Of a stretch of 64,000 nt of DNA, positions 1 through 8,748 are shown piece after piece. The position numbers were made by a program, and so were the translations under genes. The DNA comes from an uncultured Isosphaeraceae bacterium (lineage in GTDB: Bacteria; Planctomycetota; Planctomycetia; Isosphaerales; Isosphaeraceae). The stretch's first letter is position 1, and each line of letters begins with the position of its first letter. The stretch is from the NCBI GenBank assembly GCA_945957605.1, contig CAMFLR010000001.1:434001-498000 (forward strand), in the 5' to 3' direction. The notes beneath the pieces are model-generated. The model ran no database searches and was not told the origin of the DNA. It saw nothing but the letters and a program-made list of their open reading frames with translations.

Positions 1-1525
1 GCGCCGCCGCTTTGGGCGAGTCGCTTTTCCGTAGTTCGGCCTGAATTTCCGTGATGACAAAGTTACCGTGCGGAGTTCGTCCCGGACCGGATTTCCCCTT
101 CGCATCGGCCACGGTTTCAAGCCGAATTGCGTCGAATGCACCAGCGGGCAACTCGAATTCGAGGTCGTAAACATCCTTGGCCGCAACGGCTCCGCTCGCG
201 ACGATCACCCCATCTTTTTCGGCCGTGAGCGACGTCTTCGACTCTGCGTGAATTGTCTTGGGCACGAGTGCCGTCACACGATCACGAGGATCCTCAATCG
301 GAAAATGATCGGCGCGAGCGAGTTCGAGTTTTCTGGCCTCGGCTTCGACGGTTGCAGCTTTTGCCTCGATTTCTTGCGTCGGCAGCGGCAGGTCGATTTC
401 GTCGCAGTTGTTCAGCAGAGCGAAGAAGCGGTAATAATCGCGCTGGGAGATGGGATCATACTTGTGCGAATGGCACTGGGCGCACTGCAGCGAAAGGCCG
501 AGCCATACGGTTCCCGTCGTGGAAACGCGATCGACGATCGACGCGAAGCGGAATTCTTCGACGTCGATTCCACCTTCTTCGTTAATCATCGTGTTGCGAT
601 GAAATCCCGTCGCCACGCGCTGCGAAGGTGTGGCGTTTGGCAAAAGATCGCCAGCGATTTGTTCGATCGTGAACTGGTCGAACGGCATGTCGCGATTGAG
701 TGCGTTAATCACCCAGTCACGATACGGCCAAATGGAACGTTCGCGGTCTTTTTCATATCCATTCGTGTCGGCATATCGAGCACGATCAAGCCAGCGCCGC
801 GCCCAGCGCTCGCCGTAATGCGGCGATGCCAGCAAGCGATCGACTTGCTTTTCATAAGCATTCGGACTTTTATCCGCCAGGAAAGCGTCGATCTCCGCGA
901 TCGTCGGCAGCAAGCCAATCAAGTCAAGGCTCAATCGCCTGAGCAATGTTTCACGCGTTGCCTCGGGCGCGGGTTTCGTTCCCTGACGTTCGAGACTGGA
1001 AAGCACGAACGAATCGATCGGGTTGCGAACCCACCCCGGCGTTTTCGTGGTGGGAATATTGTGTTGTTTGATCGGTTGAAATGCCCAGTGGTTCGAGGTG
1101 AACTTTGCCTTGCCGGCGAGTGCATCTGGCCAGGTAGCCCCTTGGTCGATCCACGCGCGAAGCAAGCCGACTTCCTTGGCGGAAAGCGCCTCGCCCACGC
1201 CAGTCGGCGGCATAACGAGGTTGTCATCAAGGCCGGAAACGGCGGTGATTAGCTTACTTTCCGCACTCTTGCCGCGCTGAATGATCGGCCCATCATCGCC
1301 TCCCTTGAAGGCGAGGTCGCGCACATTGAGCACGAGGCCACCCTTCTGGGCACGGTCGCCGTGGCACTTCACGCACGAGCGTTCGAGCAGCGGGCGAATT
1401 TCGGTCGCGTAATCAACTTTATGACTTGCAGGCGGCGGCAAATCATCGGCCAGAGTGATTGATGTCACGCTGCCGATGACCAAAACCAGCGAGATACGAA
1501 TGGAAATCAGAGAACTACGCGACAT
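1..1525 (-). CDS. PSCyt1/DUF1549-type planctomycete cytochrome-like protein, 3' end outside window
   Basis: Partial gene, about 508 codons, continuing past the left edge. The ATG at 1525 opens a signal-peptide-like N-terminus (residues 1-26, hydrophobic core LVLVIG). Next comes a c-type haem-like motif CVKCH (residues 51-55) inside EIRPLLERSC, the hallmark of the planctomycete cytochrome C domain (PSCyt1). The DUF1549 part follows, with LLASPHYGERWARRW and a second motif CAQCHSHKYDP near residue 350. These proteins are usually exported and their biochemical role is not established. They usually sit next to a DUF1501 gene; here the partner would lie to the left of the window. The reading frame stays open to base 1. 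The DUF1553 domain expected at the C-terminus is not in view. Family assignment is secure; function is unknown. Confidence 0.9.
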   Translation of the reverse strand, partial: MSRSSLISIRISLVLVIGSVTSITLADDLPPPASHKVDYATEIRPLLERSCVKCHGDRAQKGGLVLNVRDLAFKGGDDGPIIQRGKSAESKLITAVSGLDDNLVMPPTGVGEALSAKEVGLLRAWIDQGATWPDALAGKAKFTSNHWAFQPIKQHNIPTTKTPGWVRNPIDSFVLSSLERQGTKPAPEATRETLLRRLSLDLIGLLPTIAEIDAFLADKSPNAYEKQVDRLLASPHYGERWARRWLDRARYADTNGYEKDRERSIWPYRDWVINALNRDMPFDQFTIEQIAGDLLPNATPSQRVATGFHRNTMINEEGGIDVEEFRFASIVDRVSTTGTVWLGLSLQCAQCHSHKYDPISQRDYYRFFALLNNCDEIDLPLPTQEIEAKAATVEAEARKLELARADHFPIEDPRDRVTALVPKTIHAESKTSLTAEKDGVIVASGAVAAKDVYDLEFELPAGAFDAIRLETVADAKGKSGPGRTPHGNFVITEIQAELRKSDSPKAAA

Positions 1526-1569
1526 GTGTTCGTCGCCTTCCAAGGAGAGCGTGGCGGGACTTTCATGCC

Positions 1570-1585
1570 TCAAGCGGGAGCTTGA
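1570..1585. repeat. Small inverted repeat between minus-strand genes
   Basis: TCAAGC-GGGA-GCTTGA, perfect 6-bp arms with a 4-nt loop, between the 3' end of the acyl-CoA ligase gene and the start of the partial PSCyt1 gene. It lies 34 nt after the ligase stop in its direction of transcription. It could be a weak 3' hairpin, but no T-run follows it. Confidence 0.35.
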
Positions 1586-1618
1586 TTCTATACAAATCGC
1601 CACGAATTTGCGAGGGCA

Positions 1619-3325
1619 TCACTCGCTGCAAGCGTTGAACTTCGCGGTATCGGACTTTTCATACAGGGCCTTGAGCGCGTTTTCAAACTTGGAGATGACA
1701 TGCCGCCGCCGCACCTTGTGCGTCGCAGTCAACTCGTCATCAGACGCCTGAAGCGCCCGGCCAAGGATGAGAATCTCCTTCACTCGCTCGGGCTTACTGA
1801 CCTGTTCCATGAGTTTCGCAACGCGATCGCCCAAAAACTGGCGAATCGCCTGCGATTGAATCAAATCGTTCTCGGCATCCAGCGTCGTTCCTAATTCGCG
1901 AGCCTTTTCAGCGAGCAATCCCAGATTCGGCACAATCAGCGCCGATACGAACGGCCGCCCGTCTCCATAAACGACTGCCTGGTCAATGAACGGGTCGCTC
2001 GTGAGCAGCCGTTCCAGTTCGCTCGGCGCAATATTCTTTCCGCCCGAGGTGATGATCAAATCCTTCTTGCGATCAGTGATCGACAGATAGCCGTCTTCAT
2101 CGATTGTTCCGACGTCGCCCGTATGCAACCAGCCGTCGACAAGGACCGCGTGTGTCGCTTCGGGATCTTTCCAGTACCCCTGCATGACGTGCGGACCACG
2201 CGTGAGGATTTCGCCGTCGTCCGCGATCTTGATCTCGACGTGATCGAGGGCCTTGCCGACGGTTCCCATCTTGCAGGCATCGAACGAATTGAAGCTGATG
2301 ACGGGTGAGCTTTCCGTGAGACCATATCCTTCGAGCAGGATCAGGCCCGATTGTTCGAATCCCTTGCCCACATGCTTCGGCAGTGGAGCGCCGCCGGATG
2401 AGAACCTTCGCATGCGCGTGCCGAACATCGCCTTCAAATGTGCTGTGCGAACTTCGGGTGGCAACGGCTCAACGGCCGACCAAACCTTTTCGTAGAACCG
2501 TGGAACCGATGTGAGATCAGTCGGTTGAGTTTCCGCGATGTTGAGGAGCAACGTGTCAACTGAATCGGCCAGGCAAACAGTTGCGCCACTAAAAATGGTC
2601 ACGTAATGATCGCATGTGCGTGCATAAATGTGGCTATAAGGAAGCCAGCTTAGAAGAATGTCACTCGATTTCGAGTTTCCCATGTGTGCGGTCGAAGTGG
2701 CATTGGACAGCAAATTGCCGTGCGAAAGCATCACGCCCTTGGGACGTCCTGTCGTGCCGCTGGTGTAGATGATGGTCGCCAGATCGGCAGATGTTGTCGC
2801 GGCTTCGCGCGCGTGAATTTCCGGTTCAAGCTTGGCAAGCTCTTGCTGTCCGCGCTGAAGGAGTCCGGCCCATGTGTAAACTGGCGGTGCACCTTCACGC
2901 GGAGTGGTCTTGTCGAACGTGACGATCCATTCGAGATCGGGCAGCTCGCCAAGTGCATCGAGGACGCGATCGAGATGCGCCTGGCCGCTCACGAATACAC
3001 CACGCGCACCGCTATGATGCAACTGATAGGCGGCCTGGGGCGAAGTGAGCGGCGCGTGTAGCGGCACATCGGCGGCGCCGGCGGAGAGCACTCCGATATC
3101 GGCGATGAGCCATTCGTAGCGATTTTCGGCAAAGATGCCGACTCTATCGCCCGGCCGAATCCCAAGTGAAATCAGGCCTGCCGCCGCCTGGTCGGCGGCG
3201 CGACGATAGTCATGCCAGGAAAGATCACCATATAAGCCGTTGCGTTTGTAACGAAGAGCGACTCGCGGACCGAGCCGCGTTGCCGCGGCCCGGTGCATTA
3301 CTGCAAGGTTTGAGTAGTCGTTCAA
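1619..3325 (-). CDS. Long-chain acyl-CoA synthetase (AMP-forming, FadD-like)
   Basis: 568 residues, normal for long-chain fatty acyl-CoA ligases, which activate fatty acids with ATP and CoA before beta-oxidation. ANL-superfamily landmarks are in order: P-loop YTSGTTGRPKG (187-197), GYGLTES (333-339), HTGDVG (401-406), and the hinge/C-domain region DRKKDLIITSGGKNIAPSELE ending near 438. The chosen start is TTG 3325, because the residues after it (NDYSNLAVM) look like the conserved family N-terminus. The first ATG is at 3298 and has no ribosome-binding site. It is the last gene of the minus-strand beta-oxidation operon, 54 nt after the thiolase. Overall it resembles the FAA1/FadD15 type more than short-chain ligases; substrate chain length is inferred. 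Confidence 0.92.
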   Translation of the reverse strand: MNDYSNLAVMHRAAATRLGPRVALRYKRNGLYGDLSWHDYRRAADQAAAGLISLGIRPGDRVGIFAENRYEWLIADIGVLSAGAADVPLHAPLTSPQAAYQLHHSGARGVFVSGQAHLDRVLDALGELPDLEWIVTFDKTTPREGAPPVYTWAGLLQRGQQELAKLEPEIHAREAATTSADLATIIYTSGTTGRPKGVMLSHGNLLSNATSTAHMGNSKSSDILLSWLPYSHIYARTCDHYVTIFSGATVCLADSVDTLLLNIAETQPTDLTSVPRFYEKVWSAVEPLPPEVRTAHLKAMFGTRMRRFSSGGAPLPKHVGKGFEQSGLILLEGYGLTESSPVISFNSFDACKMGTVGKALDHVEIKIADDGEILTRGPHVMQGYWKDPEATHAVLVDGWLHTGDVGTIDEDGYLSITDRKKDLIITSGGKNIAPSELERLLTSDPFIDQAVVYGDGRPFVSALIVPNLGLLAEKARELGTTLDAENDLIQSQAIRQFLGDRVAKLMEQVSKPERVKEILILGRALQASDDELTATHKVRRRHVISKFENALKALYEKSDTAKFNACSE

Positions 3326-3379
3326 CGGCGTATCCCGGCAGCGTGGTGCGCAAGAAGGGGGTTTTCAGCGGATTTCAGG

Positions 3380-4537
3380 CTAGCACGCCTCGAATACCGT
3401 CGCCACCCCCTGCCCCTGTCCTACGCACATCGAGGCCAGGCCGTATTTCGCTTTTTCCGCCTTCATGCGATGCAGCAGCGTCGTCACAATTCGAGCGCCG
3501 CTCGCTCCCAACGGGTGACCAATCGCGACCGCACCGCCTCGCAGGTTCACGCGTTTGTCATCAAGGCCAAGTACCTTCATGACAGAAAGGACCTGCACGG
3601 AAAATGCCTCATTCAGCTCGAACGAATCGATCTGATCGAGCGTCAGCCCGGCACGCTTGAGCACCTTGTGGATGGCGGGAACCGGGCCGATGCCCATCTC
3701 GCACGGCTCAACGCCCGCGACGGCCATCGCTTTGATTCGCGCCATTGGTTTCATACCGAGTTCTGACGCTTTTTCCTCGGACATGATTAGAAGCGCCGCA
3801 GCACCGACGTTGATCGGCGAGCTGTTACCCGCCGTTACCGATCCGCCCGCCGGATTGAAGGCCGGAGGAAGTGCCGAGAGCGCTTCGATCGACGTATCAC
3901 GACGAATGCATTGGTCCCCGGTCAGTTGCACTTTCTCGCCCGCCTCGTTGCGGCCCCACGTCGGCACGATTTCGTTCGCGAACGCGCCACTATCCGTCGC
4001 CTTCGCGGCGAGTGTGTGGCTGCGCAGCGCAAATTCATCCTGCTTGGCGCGAGAGATTCGATACTTCGCGGCCAGATACTCGGCCGTCAGACCCATGTTC
4101 ATGATCGCTTCGCTGTAGTGGCGAAACAACGAGGGCGGTGGGTTGTAATCCTTGCTCATCGGCACGTGTTCCATGTGCTCGACGCCGCCCGCGATTTGAA
4201 TGTCTTCGCAATTCGCGGCGATATTCATCGCGCAATCGTTGATCGCCTGAAGGCTCGATGCGCAGTTGCGATTGATCGTCACTCCACCCATTTCGATGGG
4301 TAAGCCGGCAACGAGAGTGGCAATACGCGCCACATCAAATCCCTGCTCACCCTGTTGCTGCACGCAGCCCCAGCGCACGTCGTCGATGAGATGTGGCGAG
4401 ATGCCGGTGCGCGCGACGAGTGAGTTCATCACGAACGCGGAAAGATCTTCCGATCGAACGTCGCGAAAATATCCCGCATCCGCCGATGCACGGGCCACCG
4501 GCGTACGAATGGCATCAATAACGACTGCAGAACGCAT
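3380..4537 (-). CDS. fadA: Acetyl-CoA acyltransferase (3-ketoacyl-CoA thiolase)
   Basis: 385 residues, typical thiolase length. It catalyses the last step of beta-oxidation, thiolytic cleavage of 3-ketoacyl-CoA to acetyl-CoA and a shortened acyl-CoA. Catalytic residues are visible: nucleophile Cys92 in NRNCASSLQAI, His341 in GHPLGASGARI, and Cys371 in CVGQGQG. The ATG at 4537 is preceded by a strong AAGGAG. It lies 33 nt downstream of the FadJ-type gene, so the two probably form the alpha and beta subunits of a trifunctional complex. Thiolases can also run biosynthetically, but the operon context points to degradation. Confidence 0.93.
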   Translation of the reverse strand: MRSAVVIDAIRTPVARASADAGYFRDVRSEDLSAFVMNSLVARTGISPHLIDDVRWGCVQQQGEQGFDVARIATLVAGLPIEMGGVTINRNCASSLQAINDCAMNIAANCEDIQIAGGVEHMEHVPMSKDYNPPPSLFRHYSEAIMNMGLTAEYLAAKYRISRAKQDEFALRSHTLAAKATDSGAFANEIVPTWGRNEAGEKVQLTGDQCIRRDTSIEALSALPPAFNPAGGSVTAGNSSPINVGAAALLIMSEEKASELGMKPMARIKAMAVAGVEPCEMGIGPVPAIHKVLKRAGLTLDQIDSFELNEAFSVQVLSVMKVLGLDDKRVNLRGGAVAIGHPLGASGARIVTTLLHRMKAEKAKYGLASMCVGQGQGVATVFEAC

Positions 4538-4570
4538 CTGTTTGCTCCTTCCTCGGAACTGGGAGAGTCG

Positions 4571-6727
4571 TTACGCGTTGACGGCCAGTTTCGGCCGAGG
4601 ATAGAACGTTTCACCCGAAGTTTGGAGCTTGAGCAGAGACTCGGTCGGCTCGAACCGCTTACCCAACTCGCGATAGCTGTCGAGCAGTTTCACGATCCGG
4701 TCGAGGCCGACCGAATCGGCCCACCGCAAGATGCCGCCACGGAACGGCGGGAAGCCGATGCCCAGAATGAGCCCCATGTCGACGTCGGCCGGCTCGCGCA
4801 CGATGTGTTCTTCGAGGACGCGCGTCGCTTCCAGGAGCATCGGCAAGAACAGCCGGTCGGTGATCTCTTCAACCGACTTGTGGATGACCGGATGATCCTT
4901 GCCCAAGAACGCCTCGAACGCGGGATCTGGCGCCGGCTTGCCGCTCTTACCGGTGTACTTACGGAATCCCGAACCCGTTTTCTTGCCCAAGCGGCCGGCC
5001 TTCACGAGCTCGGCCAGCACTCGGCTCGAAACACTGCGATCGGAGAATGCTTTTGAGAGCACGTTTCCGGCGTAAAGCGATGTGTCGAGTCCTACCATAT
5101 CTTGCAAGGCGATGGGACCGACCGGCATGCCGAACTTCGTCGCGGCGTTGTCGATCTCGTCCATCGGCACGCCCTCTTCGAGCAGCACCAACGCCTCGTT
5201 CATGTATGGGAACAGAACGCGGTTCACAAGGAAGCCGGGGCAATCGTTCACGACGATCGGCGTTTTGCGGATCTTCTTCGACAACGCGACAATCGTGGCG
5301 ATCGTTTCGTCGTCAGTCTTCGCACCGCGAATCACCTCGACGAGCGGCATGCGATCGACTGGGTGGAAGAAGTGCATCCCGACGAAACGCTCGGGATGAG
5401 GCGCGGCTTCGGCCATCCGGGTGATCGAGATCGTCGACGTGTTGCTGGCCAGAATCGCGTCGTCGCGCATCACTTGCGCGAGCTGGCGGTACATCTCGGT
5501 TTTGACCTTTTCATCTTCGGTTACAGCTTCGACGACGAGGTCGCAATCGGCGAAGATCTTGGTTGTGGTTGAAGTGCTGAGCATCGCCAGCATTTTGCCC
5601 ATATCTTCGGGCGTCGCGTGGCCGATTTTGATCCGGCTCATCACGACTTCGCTTGCGCGCTTCAAACCGTCCTGCAGCCGCTCTTCGGAAACGTCGACCA
5701 TCGCGGTTGGAATGCCCGAGCGGGCGTGCGCCGTCGCGATTCCTGCACCCATCAGACCTGAACCAAGCACGCCAACTCGTTTGATCGCTCGAAGCTGGAC
5801 GTTCGCATCGCCGACGCCTGTGTCGCGCGAGAGGCGGTTTTGCATGAAGAAGACGCCGATCAGGTTCGCCGAGATCGGCGAGCCGACGAGTTCGAGCGCG
5901 GCTTCTTGCTCGACCTTGAGCCCTTCAGCAAGCGTTTTGTTGCAGCCGTCTTTGATCGCTTTGAGAGCAACCAGAGGCGCGGGGTATTGGCCTTTGGTCT
6001 TTCCGCGAATTGCACCTTCAGAAACGGCGAAGGTGAAATTCACCTCGTCTTCGCTCATGCCGACGGGTTGCGAACGCTTGAGGCGATTCGTCTTCCATTC
6101 GGCCGATTCCTGGAGGTAGGCGATGCGCCGCACGCCTTCTTCGATCAATTTTTCGGGCGGAACGGCGTCGAAAGCCAAACCGATCGCGACGGCCTTCTTT
6201 GGATTGACTGCTTCGCCCGAAGCGATGAACTCGATCGCAGGCGGAATACCGATGAGCCGCGGCAAGCGCTGCGTGCCGCCCCAGCCGGGAAGCAGGCCGA
6301 TTTTGGTTTCAGGAAGGGCGACCGACGTGTGCGACGCATTCGACACGAGCCGATCGTCCATCGACAACGCGAGCTCGGTTCCACCGCCCATGCAGTTGCC
6401 GTCGATGAGTGCGACGGTGGGGAACGGCAGCGCGGCAACAGCGCTGAACAGCTTGTGGCCGAACGCGACGCCTACGCCGACCTGATCTTTGGTTGCGAAC
6501 GCTAACGCCGCAAGCTCATTGAGATCGGCGCCGGCGATGAACTGGCCGGGTTTACCGCTTCGAAGCAAGAGCCCGCGAAGAGAGGTGTCCTTCGCAAGTT
6601 TGCCGACGATCTCGGCCAGTTCGGCGAGCACTGCCTGACCGAGCGTGTTGACCTTCTTATCAGGGATGTCGAATGTCAGCACGCCGATCTTGTCGGGCCG
6701 GACTTCCCACTGAAATGCGCCGGACAT
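4571..6727 (-). CDS. fadJ: Fatty-acid oxidation multienzyme: enoyl-CoA hydratase + 3-hydroxyacyl-CoA dehydrogenase (FadJ/FadB type)
   Basis: 718 residues, matching FadB/FadJ (about 715-730). The N-terminal crotonase domain has the oxyanion-hole and catalytic region GGGTELAL (114-121, Glu118) and LPETKIGLLPGWGGTQ (Glu140). The 3-hydroxyacyl-CoA dehydrogenase half begins at the NAD-binding GVLGSGLMGAG (319-329) and carries the catalytic His in HFFHP (452-456). A second dehydrogenase C-terminal domain (FPPFRGG near 665) ends the protein. It performs hydration and NAD-dependent oxidation of enoyl-CoA and should pair with the thiolase encoded next to it. The ATG at 6727 has AGAGGA upstream. I cannot separate the FadB and FadJ classes without a tree. 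Confidence 0.94.
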   Translation of the reverse strand: MSGAFQWEVRPDKIGVLTFDIPDKKVNTLGQAVLAELAEIVGKLAKDTSLRGLLLRSGKPGQFIAGADLNELAALAFATKDQVGVGVAFGHKLFSAVAALPFPTVALIDGNCMGGGTELALSMDDRLVSNASHTSVALPETKIGLLPGWGGTQRLPRLIGIPPAIEFIASGEAVNPKKAVAIGLAFDAVPPEKLIEEGVRRIAYLQESAEWKTNRLKRSQPVGMSEDEVNFTFAVSEGAIRGKTKGQYPAPLVALKAIKDGCNKTLAEGLKVEQEAALELVGSPISANLIGVFFMQNRLSRDTGVGDANVQLRAIKRVGVLGSGLMGAGIATAHARSGIPTAMVDVSEERLQDGLKRASEVVMSRIKIGHATPEDMGKMLAMLSTSTTTKIFADCDLVVEAVTEDEKVKTEMYRQLAQVMRDDAILASNTSTISITRMAEAAPHPERFVGMHFFHPVDRMPLVEVIRGAKTDDETIATIVALSKKIRKTPIVVNDCPGFLVNRVLFPYMNEALVLLEEGVPMDEIDNAATKFGMPVGPIALQDMVGLDTSLYAGNVLSKAFSDRSVSSRVLAELVKAGRLGKKTGSGFRKYTGKSGKPAPDPAFEAFLGKDHPVIHKSVEEITDRLFLPMLLEATRVLEEHIVREPADVDMGLILGIGFPPFRGGILRWADSVGLDRIVKLLDSYRELGKRFEPTESLLKLQTSGETFYPRPKLAVNA

Positions 6728-6786
6728 TGGTGAAGTTCCTCTATGTCGTGTACGGGAGAGTGAATTCCGCTTCGTGCGTTGTTCGA

Positions 6787-8715
6787 TCAGCCCGCGCTGC
6801 TTGTGGGATCGGGAGCGTAGCTCATCATGATCGGATCGGCGCCGATGCCGGCGATCTCCTGGAAGCCCCCCTGCTCGATCGCTTCGCCGAGCTTCGTGAC
6901 GGCGCGGAAATACGAATCGGTCGGGCGCTTGCCGGTGAGTTTACGCGTCAGATCCTGGCACAAAATATCGGCGGCGTCACGCATCAGCGGATGTTCGTGC
7001 TTGGCACCAAAAAGGCTTGTCGCCAGAATCACCACCATGTCTTGCAGACGTTGCGAAAGCTCAGACATCCGGCACTGGCGATCGGCAAGCTTGAGTTGAT
7101 GCTTCGCCATCGTTTTGCTGATTTCAATCCGCGACGCCGCAAGCGCTGCATCGGCGAATTCGGCATGCGCCCGGAATTTCTCGGGCATATTCGGCCAGTT
7201 CGTGTGCCGCTTGCCAGCGAACGTTTGCGCGATCCGCCACTTTGCGTACGGCAGCGCTGCGTCTTTGAGTGCCCAGGCGTGCGCGGGGTTCATCGGGTTC
7301 GGCTTCTTGATACCCGCTTTCACGAGAGCTTGACCAATCGGCTCGAAGAACGCCTTGCCGTGTTCCTTGACAAGCGATTTGAAGAAGCCCATCCCCAGGA
7401 TTTCGCCCTCGCCCTCATAAATGCAAGGAGCGAGATATTCGTGAACGTTATCGCCGAACATGTGGCCATGCAGGAAGGCGCGGCCGCCGTGCGTCTTCAT
7501 GAACAGTTCGATCGACGCTTCTTTTTGCGCTTCCGAGCCAAAAATCTTGGCGATCACGCATTCCATTTCGCCGCGATAGCCCAGGTCGAGCAACGACGAG
7601 CACCAGGCGACGAGAGCATCGCAACCGGCGATCAGTGCGGCCATTCGGCCAATCCGGCGCTGAACGAGTTCGCGCGAGCCGATCTTGGCACCGTATGTCC
7701 GGCGGAAGTCGGACCACGGCAGCAAGTTCGCGAGCATCGATCGCATCGTGCCTGCGGCGTTGGCGCACAGGGCCACGCGTCCAAGGTTCAAACCGTGGTA
7801 GGCGATCGTCAAACCATCGCCACGGCCGGGAACGAGCAGGTTCTCGCGAGGAACGCGGAATCCGTTGAACTTCAAGCCGTTGTTGTACGAGTGCTTGAGT
7901 GCGTAAAGCCCATACTTGACGATCTGAAACTGCTCATTCTCATGATCGGGCAAATCGGCGATCAAGACGGCTGGTTTGCCGTCGATCAAGCAAACGAGGC
8001 CAACAGTTCGGCCGGGAATCGCGTTGGTGATGAACAGCTTCTCGCCATCGACAACATAGTCGTCGCCATCGAGCCGCGCGGTAGTGCGCAGGGCTGTTAA
8101 GTCGGAGCCAGCGGCCGGTTCGGTGAGTGCAAAGGCTGAGAGTCGTTCACCGTTCGCCAGCTTCGGCAGGTAACGCTCTTTTTGCTCTGTCGATCCGAAG
8201 GTGCGCAGGGGATCTACTGCACCAATGCAACCGTGGACCGATGCCAGACCAGCGATGGTCGCATCGACAGTCGCCATCTTTGTGAGGAACTTCGCGAAGG
8301 CCGAGAACGGACACTGCTGGCCGCCGAATTCCTGGTCGACGAGCAGGCCCCAATATCCGGCGCCGGCGAGATCGTTGAGCACGTGCGCGGCGATTTTGCG
8401 GTTCTCGTCGAAGAGCGTACCAGCAGCGATGTGTCGCTTGACGACAGCGATCGAGTCGTCCATCACCTTTTGACAGGCGGGTGGCACGGAAGTCGATTCG
8501 GCCTGGAAAAGTTCGACGGGCAGCGTGCTGTCCCACACAGCGCGGTGGATGGGGCTGTTCGCCGTTTGATAGCGTTTGGCGAACATCTCCTCGACTTGTT
8601 CGTCGGCGCGGTCGAGTTTGCCTGTCTTGCGACTCTCTTCCTCGCTCTTGCCGCCAAGTGTCAGCGCGACTTCGACGAACGTCTTCGCTTCCGGTTCTTG
8701 AAGATCCTGGCTCAT
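6787..8715 (-). CDS. Acyl-CoA dehydrogenase, long form with C-terminal extension
   Basis: 642 residues from the chosen ATG at 8715 (MSQDLQEPEAKT), which has a strong GGAGGAG a few bases upstream. An in-frame ATG 10 codons earlier (8745) lacks this. The enzyme is FAD-dependent and makes the first oxidation in beta-oxidation. Motifs: FALTEPAAGSDL (about 195-206) and YEGEGEIL (about 433-440), which includes the region of the catalytic glutamate. Ordinary bacterial acyl-CoA dehydrogenases are about 380 residues. This one has a long N-terminal segment and about 180 residues after the catalytic region, so its architecture resembles the VLCAD/ACAD9 group. It is the second gene of the operon. Confidence 0.9.
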   Translation of the reverse strand: MSQDLQEPEAKTFVEVALTLGGKSEEESRKTGKLDRADEQVEEMFAKRYQTANSPIHRAVWDSTLPVELFQAESTSVPPACQKVMDDSIAVVKRHIAAGTLFDENRKIAAHVLNDLAGAGYWGLLVDQEFGGQQCPFSAFAKFLTKMATVDATIAGLASVHGCIGAVDPLRTFGSTEQKERYLPKLANGERLSAFALTEPAAGSDLTALRTTARLDGDDYVVDGEKLFITNAIPGRTVGLVCLIDGKPAVLIADLPDHENEQFQIVKYGLYALKHSYNNGLKFNGFRVPRENLLVPGRGDGLTIAYHGLNLGRVALCANAAGTMRSMLANLLPWSDFRRTYGAKIGSRELVQRRIGRMAALIAGCDALVAWCSSLLDLGYRGEMECVIAKIFGSEAQKEASIELFMKTHGGRAFLHGHMFGDNVHEYLAPCIYEGEGEILGMGFFKSLVKEHGKAFFEPIGQALVKAGIKKPNPMNPAHAWALKDAALPYAKWRIAQTFAGKRHTNWPNMPEKFRAHAEFADAALAASRIEISKTMAKHQLKLADRQCRMSELSQRLQDMVVILATSLFGAKHEHPLMRDAADILCQDLTRKLTGKRPTDSYFRAVTKLGEAIEQGGFQEIAGIGADPIMMSYAPDPTSSAG

Positions 8716-8748
8716 GAGCTCCTCCGCTCGCGGTAAAGAGAGCAACGC

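Noticed and set aside
68-1252. Long plus-strand open frame of 394 codons
   Set aside because: It lies antisense to the PSCyt1 gene, whose minus-strand frame carries CVKCH and CAQCHSHKYDP. The plus frame shows no family motif and is a GC-rich shadow.
6673-8100. Plus-strand open frame of 475 codons
   Set aside because: It is antisense to the acyl-CoA dehydrogenase and shows only Arg/His/Ala-rich composition typical of the complementary frame.
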